Shown: positions 1 to 9,097, counted from the stretch's first letter. The stretch is DNA of 64,000 nucleotides from CAZEPJ01 sp964514105 (GCA_964514105.1 CAZEPJ010000010.1:16248-80247); one strand, 5' to 3'. Numbers and translations are program-made. The notes: generated from the sequence alone by a model not told the origin.

Positions 1-190
1 CCCCCTTCTCGTTCCACATGTCGATGGCGATGAGCGCGCCCCGATGGCCCGCCTCGGCGCCCGCCAGGGCAAAGGCGCCGGTGAGGGAGTTGAGCACTCC
101 GATCTTCAACTGCTCCTGGGCCCGGGCCTGGGGGACCAGCCCCAAGGCCAACAGACCGACGATCACGACCAGTGTCAGGGCCTTCTTCAT
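1..190 (-). CDS. LIV-type ABC substrate-binding protein, N-terminal part only
   Basis: The gene starts at 190 and runs off the left edge, leaving 63 residues. It begins MKKALTLVVIVGLLALG, a classic signal peptide ending in an ARA-type cleavage site, followed by EQLKIGVLNSLTGAFALAG, the typical opening strand and ligand loop of periplasmic type I binding proteins for branched-chain amino acids, amides and related acids. A strong GGAGGAGGT ribosome site precedes the ATG. It lies 99 bp downstream of the acyl-CoA synthetase on the same strand, so it is probably the next gene of the same catabolic block, and would be the second LivK-type receptor of that block. Confidence 0.85.
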   Translation of the reverse strand, partial: MKKALTLVVIVGLLALGLVPQARAQEQLKIGVLNSLTGAFALAGAEAGHRGALIAIDMWNEKG

Positions 191-289
191 GGCACACCTC
201 CTCCGCATCTTGGCGTCATAAGGTGAACATGCTCCCATGCGCATCCGTCCTCGGGATTTTCGCTCTATAGCACCCCCGGCGGACGTTTG

Positions 290-1906
290 TCAACCGCCCG
301 CCCCGTCCCTCCGCAGGAGGTCCTTTCGCACCTTGCCCCCGGGGTTCCTGGGGAGGGCAGATTCCAGGAACTCCACGAACTTGGGCACCTTGTACCGGGC
401 CAGGTGCTCGGCGCAAAAGGCCCGGATCTCCTCCTCCGAGGCGCTCTCCCCCTCCTTGAGGACCACGTACGCCTTGACCTGCTCTCCGAAGATCCGGTCC
501 GGCACCCCGACCACGGCCGCCTCCAGGGTCTTGGGAAAGGCGTAAAGGACGTTTTCCACCTCGACGCAATAGATGTTCTCCCCGCCCCGGATGATCATGT
601 CCTTCTTGCGGTCCATGAGCCACAGGTATCCATCCTCGTCCACCCGGGCCAGGTCGCCGGTGCGGAGCCAGCCGCCGCCAAAGGCCTGTCGGGTGGCCTC
701 CGGGTCCTCCCAGTACCCCCGGGCCACGGCCGCCCCACGCAGGAGCAGCTCGCCGACCCGACCGGGCTCCGCGTCCTGTCCTCCCTCGCCCACGATGCGG
801 CATTCGGTGCAGGGTGTGGGGAGCCCCACGGACCCGGCCTTGCGCAAGGCGTCCTCGGGCGGGAGGGCATACTGGAGGGAAGTCCCCTCGGTGAGCCCCC
901 CCGCGTTGATCAGGGCGGCGCCGGGAAAGGCTGCGGCCAACCGTTGGATCAACTCCGGGGCGGACGGGGCCCCCCCGTACACGATCTTGCGGAAGGACTC
1001 CAGGCGATGCATCCCGAAGCTGGGGTGGATGAGCATGAGCCAGTAGATGGTGGGCACCGAGATGCTCAGCGTCACCCGCTCCCGCTCCATGACGGCCAGG
1101 GCCTCCTCGGCCTTGAAGGCCCGCATGAGCACTGTGGCCCCGCCCATGTACAGGCTCCTGGCCAGTTGGGTGTGCAGGCCCGTGACGTGGAAGAGGGGGA
1201 CCATGATGAGGTCCACGTCCTCCGCCGTCGATCCGAAGACCCGAGCGCACGCCTGGGCCGTGTTTACCACGTTGCGGTGGGTCAGCATGACCCCCTTGGG
1301 GAGCCCCGTGGTCCCCGAGGTGAAGATGATGCTGCAGAGGTCTCCCTCGGGGATCTCTCCTGCGGGGGGCCTGGGGGCGCTCTCGCCCGCAAGCAGCGAT
1401 GAGAAAGAAAGGGTGTCCGGGACGGCCTCCCCCACGTGGAAGCCGGCGCGCATCCATGGGGCCTCCGCCCGCAGGGGCGCGGCCTCGGGCCAGGTTTCGT
1501 GGGATGCGAACAGGAGCACGGGGCGCGCCTTCTGGATCTGAAAGCGCAGCTCGGCGCTCTTGAGCCGGGCGTTGAGGGGAACGAACACGGCGCCCAGGGC
1601 CGTCACCGCCAGGTACAGGACCACGAACTCCGGGCAGTTGTGGAGGAGAACGGCCACCCGGTCTCCGGCCTTCACCCCCCAGCGCGTCCCCAGGGCCCGA
1701 GCCGTCCGGTTGACCCGATCCTCCAGATCCCGGTAGCTCCAGCGGCCCTCGTCGCTGACGAGGCATGGCCGCTCGCCGTGGGCGTCCACGCTCTGGTAGA
1801 ACATGGCGGGGACGCTGGCCGGCCGCTCCCGGTAGATGAGGAGGTCCTGCCCTTCAATGCGCTCGGTGACGACTCCCTCTCTGGGCCAGTTTCGCATGGC
1901 GCACAT
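290..1906 (-). CDS. Acyl-CoA synthetase (AMP-forming), ANL superfamily
   Basis: 538 residues, normal length for the ANL superfamily. It should activate a carboxylic acid to its CoA thioester through an acyl-adenylate. The P-loop motif TSGTTGLPKG is at about residues 196-205, the A8 hinge motif DRKKDMIIRGGENIY is near residue 425, and the C-terminal catalytic lysine sits in NPGGKVRK close to the end. A second in-frame ATG at 1897 is possible. The gene follows an SDR and a VOC protein and a complete LIV importer, so the substrate is probably the imported acid or its oxidised product. The substrate cannot be read from sequence alone; medium- or long-chain, aromatic or branched acids are all possible. 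Confidence 0.88.
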   Translation of the reverse strand: MCAMRNWPREGVVTERIEGQDLLIYRERPASVPAMFYQSVDAHGERPCLVSDEGRWSYRDLEDRVNRTARALGTRWGVKAGDRVAVLLHNCPEFVVLYLAVTALGAVFVPLNARLKSAELRFQIQKARPVLLFASHETWPEAAPLRAEAPWMRAGFHVGEAVPDTLSFSSLLAGESAPRPPAGEIPEGDLCSIIFTSGTTGLPKGVMLTHRNVVNTAQACARVFGSTAEDVDLIMVPLFHVTGLHTQLARSLYMGGATVLMRAFKAEEALAVMERERVTLSISVPTIYWLMLIHPSFGMHRLESFRKIVYGGAPSAPELIQRLAAAFPGAALINAGGLTEGTSLQYALPPEDALRKAGSVGLPTPCTECRIVGEGGQDAEPGRVGELLLRGAAVARGYWEDPEATRQAFGGGWLRTGDLARVDEDGYLWLMDRKKDMIIRGGENIYCVEVENVLYAFPKTLEAAVVGVPDRIFGEQVKAYVVLKEGESASEEEIRAFCAEHLARYKVPKFVEFLESALPRNPGGKVRKDLLRRDGAGG

Positions 1907-1937
1907 GGATCCCGGTCCTGCCCTCCCCGTGGCCCCC

Positions 1938-2684
1938 TCAATTCATGAACTGCCCGCCATTGACGTCGATGGTCTGTCCGTTGATGTACCCCGCATCGTC
2001 GGAGGACAGAAACACGGCCACCCGCGCCACGTCCTCCGCCACGCCGATGCGGCCCATGGGGATCCCTGCGAGGTAGCCCCGCCAGTCTCCCCCCGTGATC
2101 ATCCGGGACATGTCCGATTCGATGGGCCCGGGTGCGATGGCGTTGACCCGGACACCGTGGGGCGCCAGGGCCTTGGCCAGGGACTTGGTGAGGCAGATGA
2201 CCCCGGCCTTGGAGGCTGCGTAGTGCGCCCCCACGGCGATGCCGCCCACGCGGCCCGCCACCGAGGCCATGTTGACGATGACGCCGCTTCTTTGGCCCTT
2301 CATGACCCCCGAGACGGCCTGGGCGCACAGAAAGACCCCCTTGAGATTGACGGCCATCACCCGGTCCCATTCCCCCTCGTCGATCTCCTCCAACGGTGTC
2401 GTGTGACAGATCCCCGCGTTGTTCACCAGGATGTCGATGCGGCCCAGGCCCTCGAGCACCGTCCCGACCGCCGAGCGTACCTCCTGGCCCCGGGACACAT
2501 CCACCCGCAGGGCCATCCCCCGGACGCCCGCTGCGCCCACCTGCGCGGCGACGGACTCGGCCCCCCGCAGGTCCGTGTCCCAGACCGCCACTTGGGCCCC
2601 CTCCCGGGCCAGGGCCAGGGCGATGGCCCGCCCGATCCCGGCCGCCCCGCCAGTCACGATACCCACCTTGCCCTCGCAACGCAT
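1938..2684 (-). CDS. Short-chain dehydrogenase/reductase (classical SDR)
   Basis: 248 residues, the usual size for a classical SDR. The start at 2684 (MRCEGKVGIVTGG) was chosen because it follows AAGGAGG with good spacing; the open frame continues upstream into the VOC gene but without a start signal. The Rossmann motif TGGAAGIG is at the N-terminus, NNAG follows about residue 85, and the catalytic YAASK motif is near residue 150. The C-terminus (GQTIDVNGG) is typical of FabG-like and hydroxyacid or alcohol oxidising SDRs. It is 31 bp from the acyl-CoA synthetase and is most likely cotranscribed. Its redox substrate is unknown. Confidence 0.88.
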   Translation of the reverse strand: MRCEGKVGIVTGGAAGIGRAIALALAREGAQVAVWDTDLRGAESVAAQVGAAGVRGMALRVDVSRGQEVRSAVGTVLEGLGRIDILVNNAGICHTTPLEEIDEGEWDRVMAVNLKGVFLCAQAVSGVMKGQRSGVIVNMASVAGRVGGIAVGAHYAASKAGVICLTKSLAKALAPHGVRVNAIAPGPIESDMSRMITGGDWRGYLAGIPMGRIGVAEDVARVAVFLSSDDAGYINGQTIDVNGGQFMN

Positions 2685-2784
2685 GGTCCGTCCTCCTTGG
2701 GCCCGGTCGTATCCCTCCGTCAGGCGGCGGGGCGCCTCCAACCCCCTTCGGGCCCCGGGGCGATGAACCCGCCACCGGCGGCGA

Positions 2785-3219
2785 TCAGCCCTGGGAATAC
2801 TGCACGACCTCCACGGTATTTCCCTCGGGATCCCGCATGTACGTGCACCAGACTCCCTGCCGAACGTTCTGTGGCGGGGCGTTGAAGGCCACCCCCGCGG
2901 CCAGGAGCCGCTCGTATTCCTTGTGGACATCCGGGACGGCAAGGGCGAAGTGGGTGAAGCCCAGGTCGCACTGCCGCCTGCCGGGCCACGGCGCGCCCAG
3001 CGGGTTGTAGTACTGGAACAGCTCCAGGCGCAGGCCGTATCCACGCAGCATCACCATGTGACAGTGCGCCCCTTCCATGCCCACGACCCGCGAGAGGGCC
3101 TCGCCGCTTCGATGGTCCATGTCCCAGTCCACTTCGAACCCCAGCAGATCCCTGTAGAAGGCCAACGCACGGCCCATGTCGGCCACCGACAGAGCCACGT
3201 GATGGGTCGTCGCCTCCAT
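2785..3219 (-). CDS. VOC superfamily (glyoxalase-like) metalloprotein
   Basis: 144 residues from the ATG at 3219, which follows GGGGAAGGAAG; the longer open frame reaching back into livF lacks such a site. The two beta-alpha-beta-beta-beta repeats of the VOC fold are visible. The four glyoxalase metal positions appear kept: His in HHVALSV, Glu in LRLELFQY, His in FTHFALAV and Glu in NTVEVVQY. That suggests an active metal enzyme (lyase, epimerase, isomerase or dioxygenase) and not a binding protein. The position between livF and an SDR suggests a step on the imported substrate. The exact reaction is not identifiable here. Confidence 0.82.
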   Translation of the reverse strand: MEATTHHVALSVADMGRALAFYRDLLGFEVDWDMDHRSGEALSRVVGMEGAHCHMVMLRGYGLRLELFQYYNPLGAPWPGRRQCDLGFTHFALAVPDVHKEYERLLAAGVAFNAPPQNVRQGVWCTYMRDPEGNTVEVVQYSQG

Positions 3220-3235
3220 CCGTCTTCCTTCCCCC

Positions 3236-3946
3236 TCAGCCCAGCTGGAAATAGACCCGTTTGACCTCTTCATCGTCCATGAGGTCCCGACTCGCCCCGT
3301 GAAGCCCGATGCGTCCGTGCTCCAGGATGTAGACCCGCTGCGTCAGCCCCATGGCCAGGCTGGCGTCCTGCTCCACCAGGAGGACCGTGATCCCCGTCTT
3401 CCAGATCTCCTGAATGCTGTTGGCCAGAAGGTTCTTGACCAGGGGGGAGAGCCCCATGGCGGGTTCGTCCATCATGAGGAGCCGCGGCTTGCTCATGAGG
3501 GAGCGGCCGATGGCCAGCATCTGCTGCTCTCCGCCGCTCAGGGTCCCGGACTCCTGGCGGGATCGCTCCCTGAGGATGGGGAAGAGTCCATAGACGTACT
3601 GAAGATCCCTGGCCATGCCGTCGGCATCCCGCCGGAGGAAGCCGCCCATCTCCAGGTTTTCGGCCACGGTGAACTCGGTGAAAAGCTGCCTGCGCTCGGG
3701 GCAGTGCACGATCCCCATGCGGATGATCTCGTGGGGTTTCCGGCCATCGATGCGCCGGCCCTCGAAGAGGATCTCCCCCGCCACCGGCACCAGGGCCGAT
3801 ATGGCCCTGAGCAGGGTGCTTTTGCCCGCTCCGTTGGGGCCCACCACCCCCACCAGCTCCTGGGCGTCCAGGGACAGGGACAGGCCGTTGAGGGCGATGG
3901 CCTTGCCGTACATGACCCGGATCTCCTTGACCTCCAGAAGATGCAC
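3236..3946 (-). CDS. livF: LIV-type ABC transporter ATP-binding protein LivF
   Basis: 236 residues with a GTG start one base after the livG stop; AAGGAG lies upstream inside livG. It carries Walker A GPNGAGKST, the signature LSGGEQQ and Walker B LLMMDEPAMG, followed by the switch histidine region LLVEQD typical of LivF. It is one of the two ATPases that energise the importer formed with LivG, LivH and LivM. The gene order K-H-M-G-F in transcription direction is the canonical order of branched-chain amino acid and amide/urea-type importers. The substrate is not given by the ATPase. Confidence 0.93.
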   Translation of the reverse strand: MHLLEVKEIRVMYGKAIALNGLSLSLDAQELVGVVGPNGAGKSTLLRAISALVPVAGEILFEGRRIDGRKPHEIIRMGIVHCPERRQLFTEFTVAENLEMGGFLRRDADGMARDLQYVYGLFPILRERSRQESGTLSGGEQQMLAIGRSLMSKPRLLMMDEPAMGLSPLVKNLLANSIQEIWKTGITVLLVEQDASLAMGLTQRVYILEHGRIGLHGASRDLMDDEEVKRVYFQLG

Positions 3947-3947
3947 T

Positions 3948-4685
3948 TCATCCTCTCCTTTCGCCCAGGTACGCCGTCACCACCTGCTCGTTTCGCAGGA
4001 TCTCGGCCGGGGTGCCCTCGGCGATCTTCTGGCCGAAGACCACGGCCACCACCCGCTCCACCAGCTTGAGCAGGTCCCGGAGCCGGTGCTCGATGATGAT
4101 CATGGTCTGGCCCCGCTCGTGCATCCTCCGGATGGCCGCCGAGAGGGTGACCGCATCCTCGGCGTCCAACCCCGAGAAGGGTTCATCCAGCAGCAGGATG
4201 TCGGGCTCCGTGGCCATGGCCCGGGCGATGTCCAGGAGCCGCAGCTCCCCGAAGGCGAGGTTCTTGGCCTTCTCGCCGAAGCGGTCGCCCAACCCCACCT
4301 CCTCCAGGAACTGCATGGCCACCTGCCATGGCTTTCGGCCCTGGTGGCGGTGGTGGCGAGCCCGGTGCGAGAAGCAGGGGATCATGACGTTTTCCAGGAC
4401 CGCCATCTCCTTGAAGAGATCCACCAGCTGAAAGGTCCGGGACATGCCCCGGTTGACCACCTGAAAGGGCTTGAGGCCCGTGATCTCCTCTCCCTTGAAC
4501 TTGACTCGGCCGGCATCGGGTTTGATGAAGCCCGTGATGACGTTAAACAGCGTGGTCTTGCCCGCCCCGTTGGGGCCGATGACGCCCACGAGATCTCCCC
4601 GTCGGACCTCCATGTCGAAACCCATCAGGGCCTGCAACCCTCCGAAGGACTTGCTCAACCCCTTCAACTCCAGGATGGTCTCCAT
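3948..4685 (-). CDS. livG: LIV-type ABC transporter ATP-binding protein LivG
   Basis: 245 residues starting at METILELKGLSKSFGG (4685); the open frame upstream runs into livM and was not used. Walker A is GPNGAGKTT and Walker B is LLLDEPFSGL. The ABC signature reads LAFGE, a variant of the usual LSYGQ of LivG; the variant is common enough in this subfamily to be functional. It pairs with LivF at the membrane face of LivHM. It lies 28 bp after livM. Confidence 0.93.
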   Translation of the reverse strand: METILELKGLSKSFGGLQALMGFDMEVRRGDLVGVIGPNGAGKTTLFNVITGFIKPDAGRVKFKGEEITGLKPFQVVNRGMSRTFQLVDLFKEMAVLENVMIPCFSHRARHHRHQGRKPWQVAMQFLEEVGLGDRFGEKAKNLAFGELRLLDIARAMATEPDILLLDEPFSGLDAEDAVTLSAAIRRMHERGQTMIIIEHRLRDLLKLVERVVAVVFGQKIAEGTPAEILRNEQVVTAYLGERRG

Positions 4686-4713
4686 AGACTCCGCTCCGTC
4701 CGTGGCGGCGACG

Positions 4714-5685
4714 TCACACCGGCTGCGTCTCCCGGGCGCGAATCCGCCCCAGGCCCCGCCCGATGAGGTCCCACAGCCCCTTGGGCGCGAACAGCACGAT
4801 GAGGACAACGGCGCTGCTGTAAATGAGCAGGCGCAACTCCCCCAGGAACCGCAACGACTCGTTCACCAGGGTCAGAAGGTAGGCCCCGATGATGGGCCCG
4901 GTGATGCTCCCCATTCCGCCCACCACCGCCATCATGAGGACCAGGGCGGAGAGCGAATCGTGGGCCATCTCGGGCCCCACGTGCATCTGGGCGTGGCCGT
5001 ACATGGCCCCGGCCAGACCGGCGATGGCCGCGCTGATCATGAACGCCACGATCTTGTAGAAGGTCGTGTTGATCCCGGAGCCCTCGCTGGCGGTCTCGTT
5101 CTCGCCGATGGAGCGCAGGATCAGCCCGAAGGAGGACTTGGACAGAAAAAAGAGAAAGACCACGCAAGCGATCATCAGGACCCCGGAGAAGTAGTAGTTC
5201 TCCAGGGGACCGCCCATCAACCCGTCGATTCCCGAGAGGCCCTCTTCGCCGCCGAAGAGCTTGTGGTCGATCATGATCCACTTGTACAAGAGGGTGGCGA
5301 AGCAGAAGGTCACCGAGGCGAAGTACGGCCCCCGGAGCCTCAAGGTGAAGGAGCCCACCAGGAACCCGCAAAGCGCCGCCACCAGCGCGCCCATGGGGAG
5401 GGTCGCCCACGGCCCCCAGCCCAAGTGCTTGTTCATGAGGGCCCCGGCGAACCCGGCCCCTCCGATGAAGAAGGCGTGGCCGAAGTTCACATTGCCCGTG
5501 AATCCGGTGAGGAGGTCCCAGCTGCAGGCGAGCAGCACGTAGTAATGGCACAAGAACAGGAGCTCCAGATGGTAAAACTCACCGAAGACCAGGGGCGCCA
5601 GCAGGACGCAGGCGCTGAAGGCGCCGAGCCCCAGCAGCCTGCGGCGCAAGAGCTTGGGACCGAAGAACTCCTCCCGAGTGGCCAT
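4714..5685 (-). CDS. livM: LIV-type ABC transporter permease LivM
   Basis: 323 residues, multi-pass membrane protein with hydrophobic segments throughout. The hallmark LivM core is present: TGFTGNVNFGHAFFIGGAGFAG near residues 60-80, the GENETAS loop in the cytoplasmic EAA-like region, and AVVGGMGSITGPIIGAYLL near the C-terminus. The start follows AAGGAG with good spacing. It should form the heterodimeric pore with LivH. It is the third gene of the importer unit after the binding protein and LivH. Confidence 0.93.
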   Translation of the reverse strand: MATREEFFGPKLLRRRLLGLGAFSACVLLAPLVFGEFYHLELLFLCHYYVLLACSWDLLTGFTGNVNFGHAFFIGGAGFAGALMNKHLGWGPWATLPMGALVAALCGFLVGSFTLRLRGPYFASVTFCFATLLYKWIMIDHKLFGGEEGLSGIDGLMGGPLENYYFSGVLMIACVVFLFFLSKSSFGLILRSIGENETASEGSGINTTFYKIVAFMISAAIAGLAGAMYGHAQMHVGPEMAHDSLSALVLMMAVVGGMGSITGPIIGAYLLTLVNESLRFLGELRLLIYSSAVVLIVLFAPKGLWDLIGRGLGRIRARETQPV

Positions 5686-5749
5686 ATGCGCTCCTTACTC
5701 TCGCCGTCCCATGGATTGGATCAGCCTCGCACAGAGCTTCCCAGCGCCG

Positions 5750-6610
5750 TCAATGGGCCCGCTTGCCCAACAGCCCCCTCGGGCGGATCACCAGGACCAC
5801 GATGATCGCCACCAAATAGACCATGTCGGGGTAGTTGGCCGATATGAGCCGGCTCACGACGGTCTCGGAATACCCCAAGAGCATGCCCGCGATGATGGCC
5901 CCTTCCACGCTCCCCAGCCCCCCGATGATGACCACGGCGAAGGCCTTGAACAGGGGGAAGGCCCACATGTTGGGCACCGCCTCGAGGATGGGGGCGATGA
6001 GCACCCCGGCCACGGCGGCCAGCGCCGCCGAGATGCCCATGGTGATCAGATAGACCCGCTCCGTCTGGATCCCCACCAGCACGGCCGCATCCACGTTCTG
6101 GGCCACGGCAGAGATGGACTTCCCCGTCCGCGTCCTGTGGATGAACAACCAGAGCATGACGACCAGAATGCCCGATACCAGGAATGTCAGGAGCTTCTGG
6201 TACGACACCAGGATGTCTCCGATGAGGACCTCACCCTCGATGAAGTTCTTGACCGCCTTGCCGTGCGGGCCGAAGAAGGCGTACATGAGTTCCTGAAAGA
6301 AGAGGGCGAAGGCCAGGGTGATGATGAGCACGTACACGTGGCGTTCCCGCATGGGCCGGATGCAGAAGCGGTCGATGACCATGCCCACGCCGGCCGTGCC
6401 CGCAACGGCCAGGGCCGCGGACAGAGGGACGTTGATCCCCAGGACGGACATGAAGGTGTAGCCCAAATACGCCCCCAGCATGTAGAACGCCCCATGGGAG
6501 AGGTTGATGATCCCGGCCACGCCGAAGATCAGGGTGAACCCCACGGATATGAGGGTGTACAGGGCCCCCCAGATGGTCCCCAGCACGAGGATGTCGACAA
6601 ATGTGGTCAT
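5750..6610 (-). CDS. livH: LIV-type ABC transporter permease LivH
   Basis: 286 residues from the ATG at 6610, chosen because GGGAGG lies just upstream and the protein then begins directly with the first membrane helix (TTFVDILVLGTIWGALYTLISVG in outline). The conserved LivH segment with NLSHGAFYMLGAYLGY is near residue 38, and the ending VVIIGGLGSVEGAIIAGMLLG is typical. It is 172 bp downstream of the binding protein gene, a gap that holds an inverted-repeat element. It is the partner of LivM in the pore. Confidence 0.93.
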   Translation of the reverse strand: MTTFVDILVLGTIWGALYTLISVGFTLIFGVAGIINLSHGAFYMLGAYLGYTFMSVLGINVPLSAALAVAGTAGVGMVIDRFCIRPMRERHVYVLIITLAFALFFQELMYAFFGPHGKAVKNFIEGEVLIGDILVSYQKLLTFLVSGILVVMLWLFIHRTRTGKSISAVAQNVDAAVLVGIQTERVYLITMGISAALAAVAGVLIAPILEAVPNMWAFPLFKAFAVVIIGGLGSVEGAIIAGMLLGYSETVVSRLISANYPDMVYLVAIIVVLVIRPRGLLGKRAH

Positions 6611-6694
6611 CGCGCCTCCCTTCGGAACGGGGGCCTGGCCGCCGGCCGTGCACCACGGGCGGCTGAATTCCGCTTCGTCACACTCGGGTTCGTG

Positions 6695-6771
6695 ACCCCA
6701 TCCCCACGCCTCCCTTTGCACAAGAGGGAACAAGTACGCCCCCTTGCCTGCAAGGGGCAGGGGGATGGGGT
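6695..6771. repeat. Inverted-repeat element between livK and livH
   Basis: An 11-bp perfect inverted repeat, ACCCCATCCCC at 6695-6705 and its complement at 6761-6771, brackets two smaller hairpins: TCCCT/AGGGA arms at 6711-6729 and CCCCTTG/CAAGGGG arms at 6740-6757. No T-run follows on either strand, so it does not look like a plain intrinsic terminator. It may be a REP/MITE-like dispersed repeat or an mRNA stabiliser separating highly expressed livK from livH. Only one copy is seen in this window. Confidence 0.55.
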
Positions 6772-6782
6772 GTAACCCGCCG

Positions 6783-8018
6783 CTACTTCTTCACCCAGGG
6801 CGGAGGCACGTAGGGGCCGGTCTTGAACTGATCCGGCCACACGACCACCTGCTTTCCCCCTTCCTGCCACTGGACCATGGGCATGACATACCTTCCCTCC
6901 AGGAGGTCGTGGGACTCCTTGTCGAAGCCGATCTCGGGGTGCAGGACGCCCTTGTACTTGATGTCCTCCAACCCCGCGATGATGTCATCCGACTTGAGGG
7001 ACTTCTTCTGCTTGATGACCTCGGCCAGCATGTAGACCGTGTCGTAGGTGAACCCGGTGGTGTACACGGGGTTCGTGCCGAACTGCTTGACGTACTTGTC
7101 CCACATGGGGATGGTCTTGTCGGTGAGCGGCGCCCGGGCGATGAAGTTGTACGTGATCTCCCCCAGACACTTGCCGCCCGTCATCTCCCAGTACTTGGAG
7201 TCCATGCCCTGGACGTTGCACAACCCCATTTCCGCGGCCTGGCTGTCCTGCCACGCCTTGGAGATGGTGATGCTTGCCGCATGGCTGACGATCTGGGCGA
7301 TCCACTGGGCGCCCTTCCCCTTGATGGCCGCGAAGGTGGGGGAGAAATCCTTCACGTCCACGTCGAACATCTCATAGAAGACCACCTCGAGGCCGGCAGC
7401 CTCCAGATCCTTCTTGAGGTTGGGGCCGTACTCGTGGACCCACTTGGTGTTCTCGGCCAGGATGGCGAACTTCTTGTACCCCAGCTGCTTGTGGACGAAC
7501 TCGGTGAGGAACTTGGCCGCCCACTTCTGCTGCCGGATGTCCGAGTTGATCATGTTGCGGAAGAAGTACTTGTACTTGGCGTAGTCCTTCTTGACGGCGT
7601 TGGTGAGGTCGATGGAGGCCGTTCCCGTGGCCACGTACACGATCTTGTACTGGGGCAGGAAAGGCTGTATGGCCAGGGCCACGCCGCTGGAGTACGCCCC
7701 CACGAGCACGTCGACCTTGTCCTCCAGCACGAGCTTCTTCATGGCCGTGATGCCCTTCTCGGGCTTGCCCTCGGTGTCGCCCACGACGATCTCGATCTTC
7801 TTGCCGTGGATGCCCCCCGCGGCGTTGATCTCCTCGGCGGCCATCTTGGCCGCATTGTGGATCCCCTGCCCCTGGGGGAGCTGAACCGGACCCAGGGAAC
7901 CGATTCGGATGGTCTCGGCCTTGGCGAAATCCCGGTCGACGGCCAAGGCATGGCCCCCAGCCATGGAGAAAACCATGAGCCCACAGACGACGATCCAGCC
8001 CAATGCCCTTGCCTTCAT
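6783..8018 (-). CDS. livK: LIV-type ABC transporter periplasmic substrate-binding protein
   Basis: 411 residues with an N-terminal signal peptide (MKARALGWIVVCGLMVFSMAG, cleavage after HALA). The mature start TIRIGSLGPVQLPQG followed by NAAKMAAEEINAAGGIHG is the standard type I periplasmic binding fold of the Peripla_BP_6 kind. The protein captures the ligand for LivHMGF encoded downstream. The ligand is not readable; the family covers branched-chain amino acids, amides, aromatic acids and short-chain acids. The start follows GGAGGTGC. The acetoin-type dehydrogenase genes and an SDR lie upstream on the same strand. Confidence 0.92.
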   Translation of the reverse strand: MKARALGWIVVCGLMVFSMAGGHALAVDRDFAKAETIRIGSLGPVQLPQGQGIHNAAKMAAEEINAAGGIHGKKIEIVVGDTEGKPEKGITAMKKLVLEDKVDVLVGAYSSGVALAIQPFLPQYKIVYVATGTASIDLTNAVKKDYAKYKYFFRNMINSDIRQQKWAAKFLTEFVHKQLGYKKFAILAENTKWVHEYGPNLKKDLEAAGLEVVFYEMFDVDVKDFSPTFAAIKGKGAQWIAQIVSHAASITISKAWQDSQAAEMGLCNVQGMDSKYWEMTGGKCLGEITYNFIARAPLTDKTIPMWDKYVKQFGTNPVYTTGFTYDTVYMLAEVIKQKKSLKSDDIIAGLEDIKYKGVLHPEIGFDKESHDLLEGRYVMPMVQWQEGGKQVVVWPDQFKTGPYVPPPWVKK

Positions 8019-8158
8019 GAGCGCACCTCCTGACGGTTAGAAGCGGTTGTCCGACTCGGCACTGCCTGGGCCCCATGGCCCCCACGCTTCGCTCGACGCC
8101 TTCCCATCACCCCCTTTTCCCCTCGGATCTCTCCTCCCGGGCTGCCTCCGCCCCTTGC

Positions 8159-8917
8159 TCACCAGGCCATCCACCCTCCGTCCACGCACAGGACCGCGCC
8201 GTGGACATAGTCCGACGCGGGAGAGGCCAGGAACAGAACGGCCCCCGCCAGGTCTTGGGGCCTGCCCCAGCGCCCGGCCGGGATCCTGGCCGTGATGGCC
8301 TGGAAGCGAACGGGGTCTCGCTGCAGCGCCTCGGTGAAACCGGTCTCGAAGAAGCCCGGGGCCACGGCGTTGACGTTGATCCCCTTGCCCGCCCAGTCGT
8401 TGGCCAGGGCCTTGGTCAGCCCTGCGATGCCGTGCTTGGAGGCGGCGTAGGCCGCGACGTTCATCCCCCCCTGGAAGGCCAGGACCGAGGCGATGTTGAT
8501 GATCTTGCCCCGCCCGTTGCCCACCATGACGCGGGCTGCGGCCTGGCACAGGAGAAAGGCCGCGGTGAGGTCGATCTCCAAGGTGGCGTCCCAGTCGGCC
8601 TCGGGATAGTCCAAGGCCGGGGACCGGCGAATGATCCCGGAGTTGTTGACCAGGATGTCCAGGCCGCCCATGGCCTCGGCCACGGCCGGGACCACCCGCC
8701 GCGTCTGCTCCCGCACCGTGAGATCCGCCGCACGGTGCAGGTACCGCCTCCCCAAGGCCCGGACGGACCGCTCCACTCCGGCACGGGGCGTTCGGCTGAC
8801 CACGGCGACGTCCGCCCCCGCCTCGGCCAGGGCCACGGCCACGGCCCTGCCCAGGCCGCTGGTGCCGCCCGTGACCAGGGCCACCTTTCCCTCCACGCGG
8901 AATGCATCCAGGATCAT
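8159..8917 (-). CDS. Short-chain dehydrogenase/reductase (KduD/FabG-like)
   Basis: 252 residues from the ATG at 8917, preceded by GGAAGAGG; an ATG at 8932 gives five more residues but no ribosome site. TGGTSGLG is the cofactor motif, NNSG replaces the more usual NNAG, and YAASK is the catalytic pair. The ending VLCVDGGW is typical of the gluconate-5-dehydrogenase and 2-deoxygluconate dehydrogenase branch. It stands 180 bp after the E3 gene and 140 bp before livK. In an acetoin-type operon it could be a butanediol or acetoin reductase, but that is inference from context. Confidence 0.86.
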   Translation of the reverse strand: MILDAFRVEGKVALVTGGTSGLGRAVAVALAEAGADVAVVSRTPRAGVERSVRALGRRYLHRAADLTVREQTRRVVPAVAEAMGGLDILVNNSGIIRRSPALDYPEADWDATLEIDLTAAFLLCQAAARVMVGNGRGKIINIASVLAFQGGMNVAAYAASKHGIAGLTKALANDWAGKGINVNAVAPGFFETGFTEALQRDPVRFQAITARIPAGRWGRPQDLAGAVLFLASPASDYVHGAVLCVDGGWMAW

Positions 8918-9097
8918 GGCCGCCTCTTCCATGGAAGACCGTGCCCCCGCTCACCCCGCACAGCACAACGGGGTATTGGGAGCGGCGATCCCGCATCGCT
9001 TCCCATCGAATTCGCATTCCTCTATCACGGGCGGGCATGGGATTTCAAGCCTCCCCGTCCCGTCCCGCGCCCGGAGCCGGGGCCGTCGTCCTCAGAT

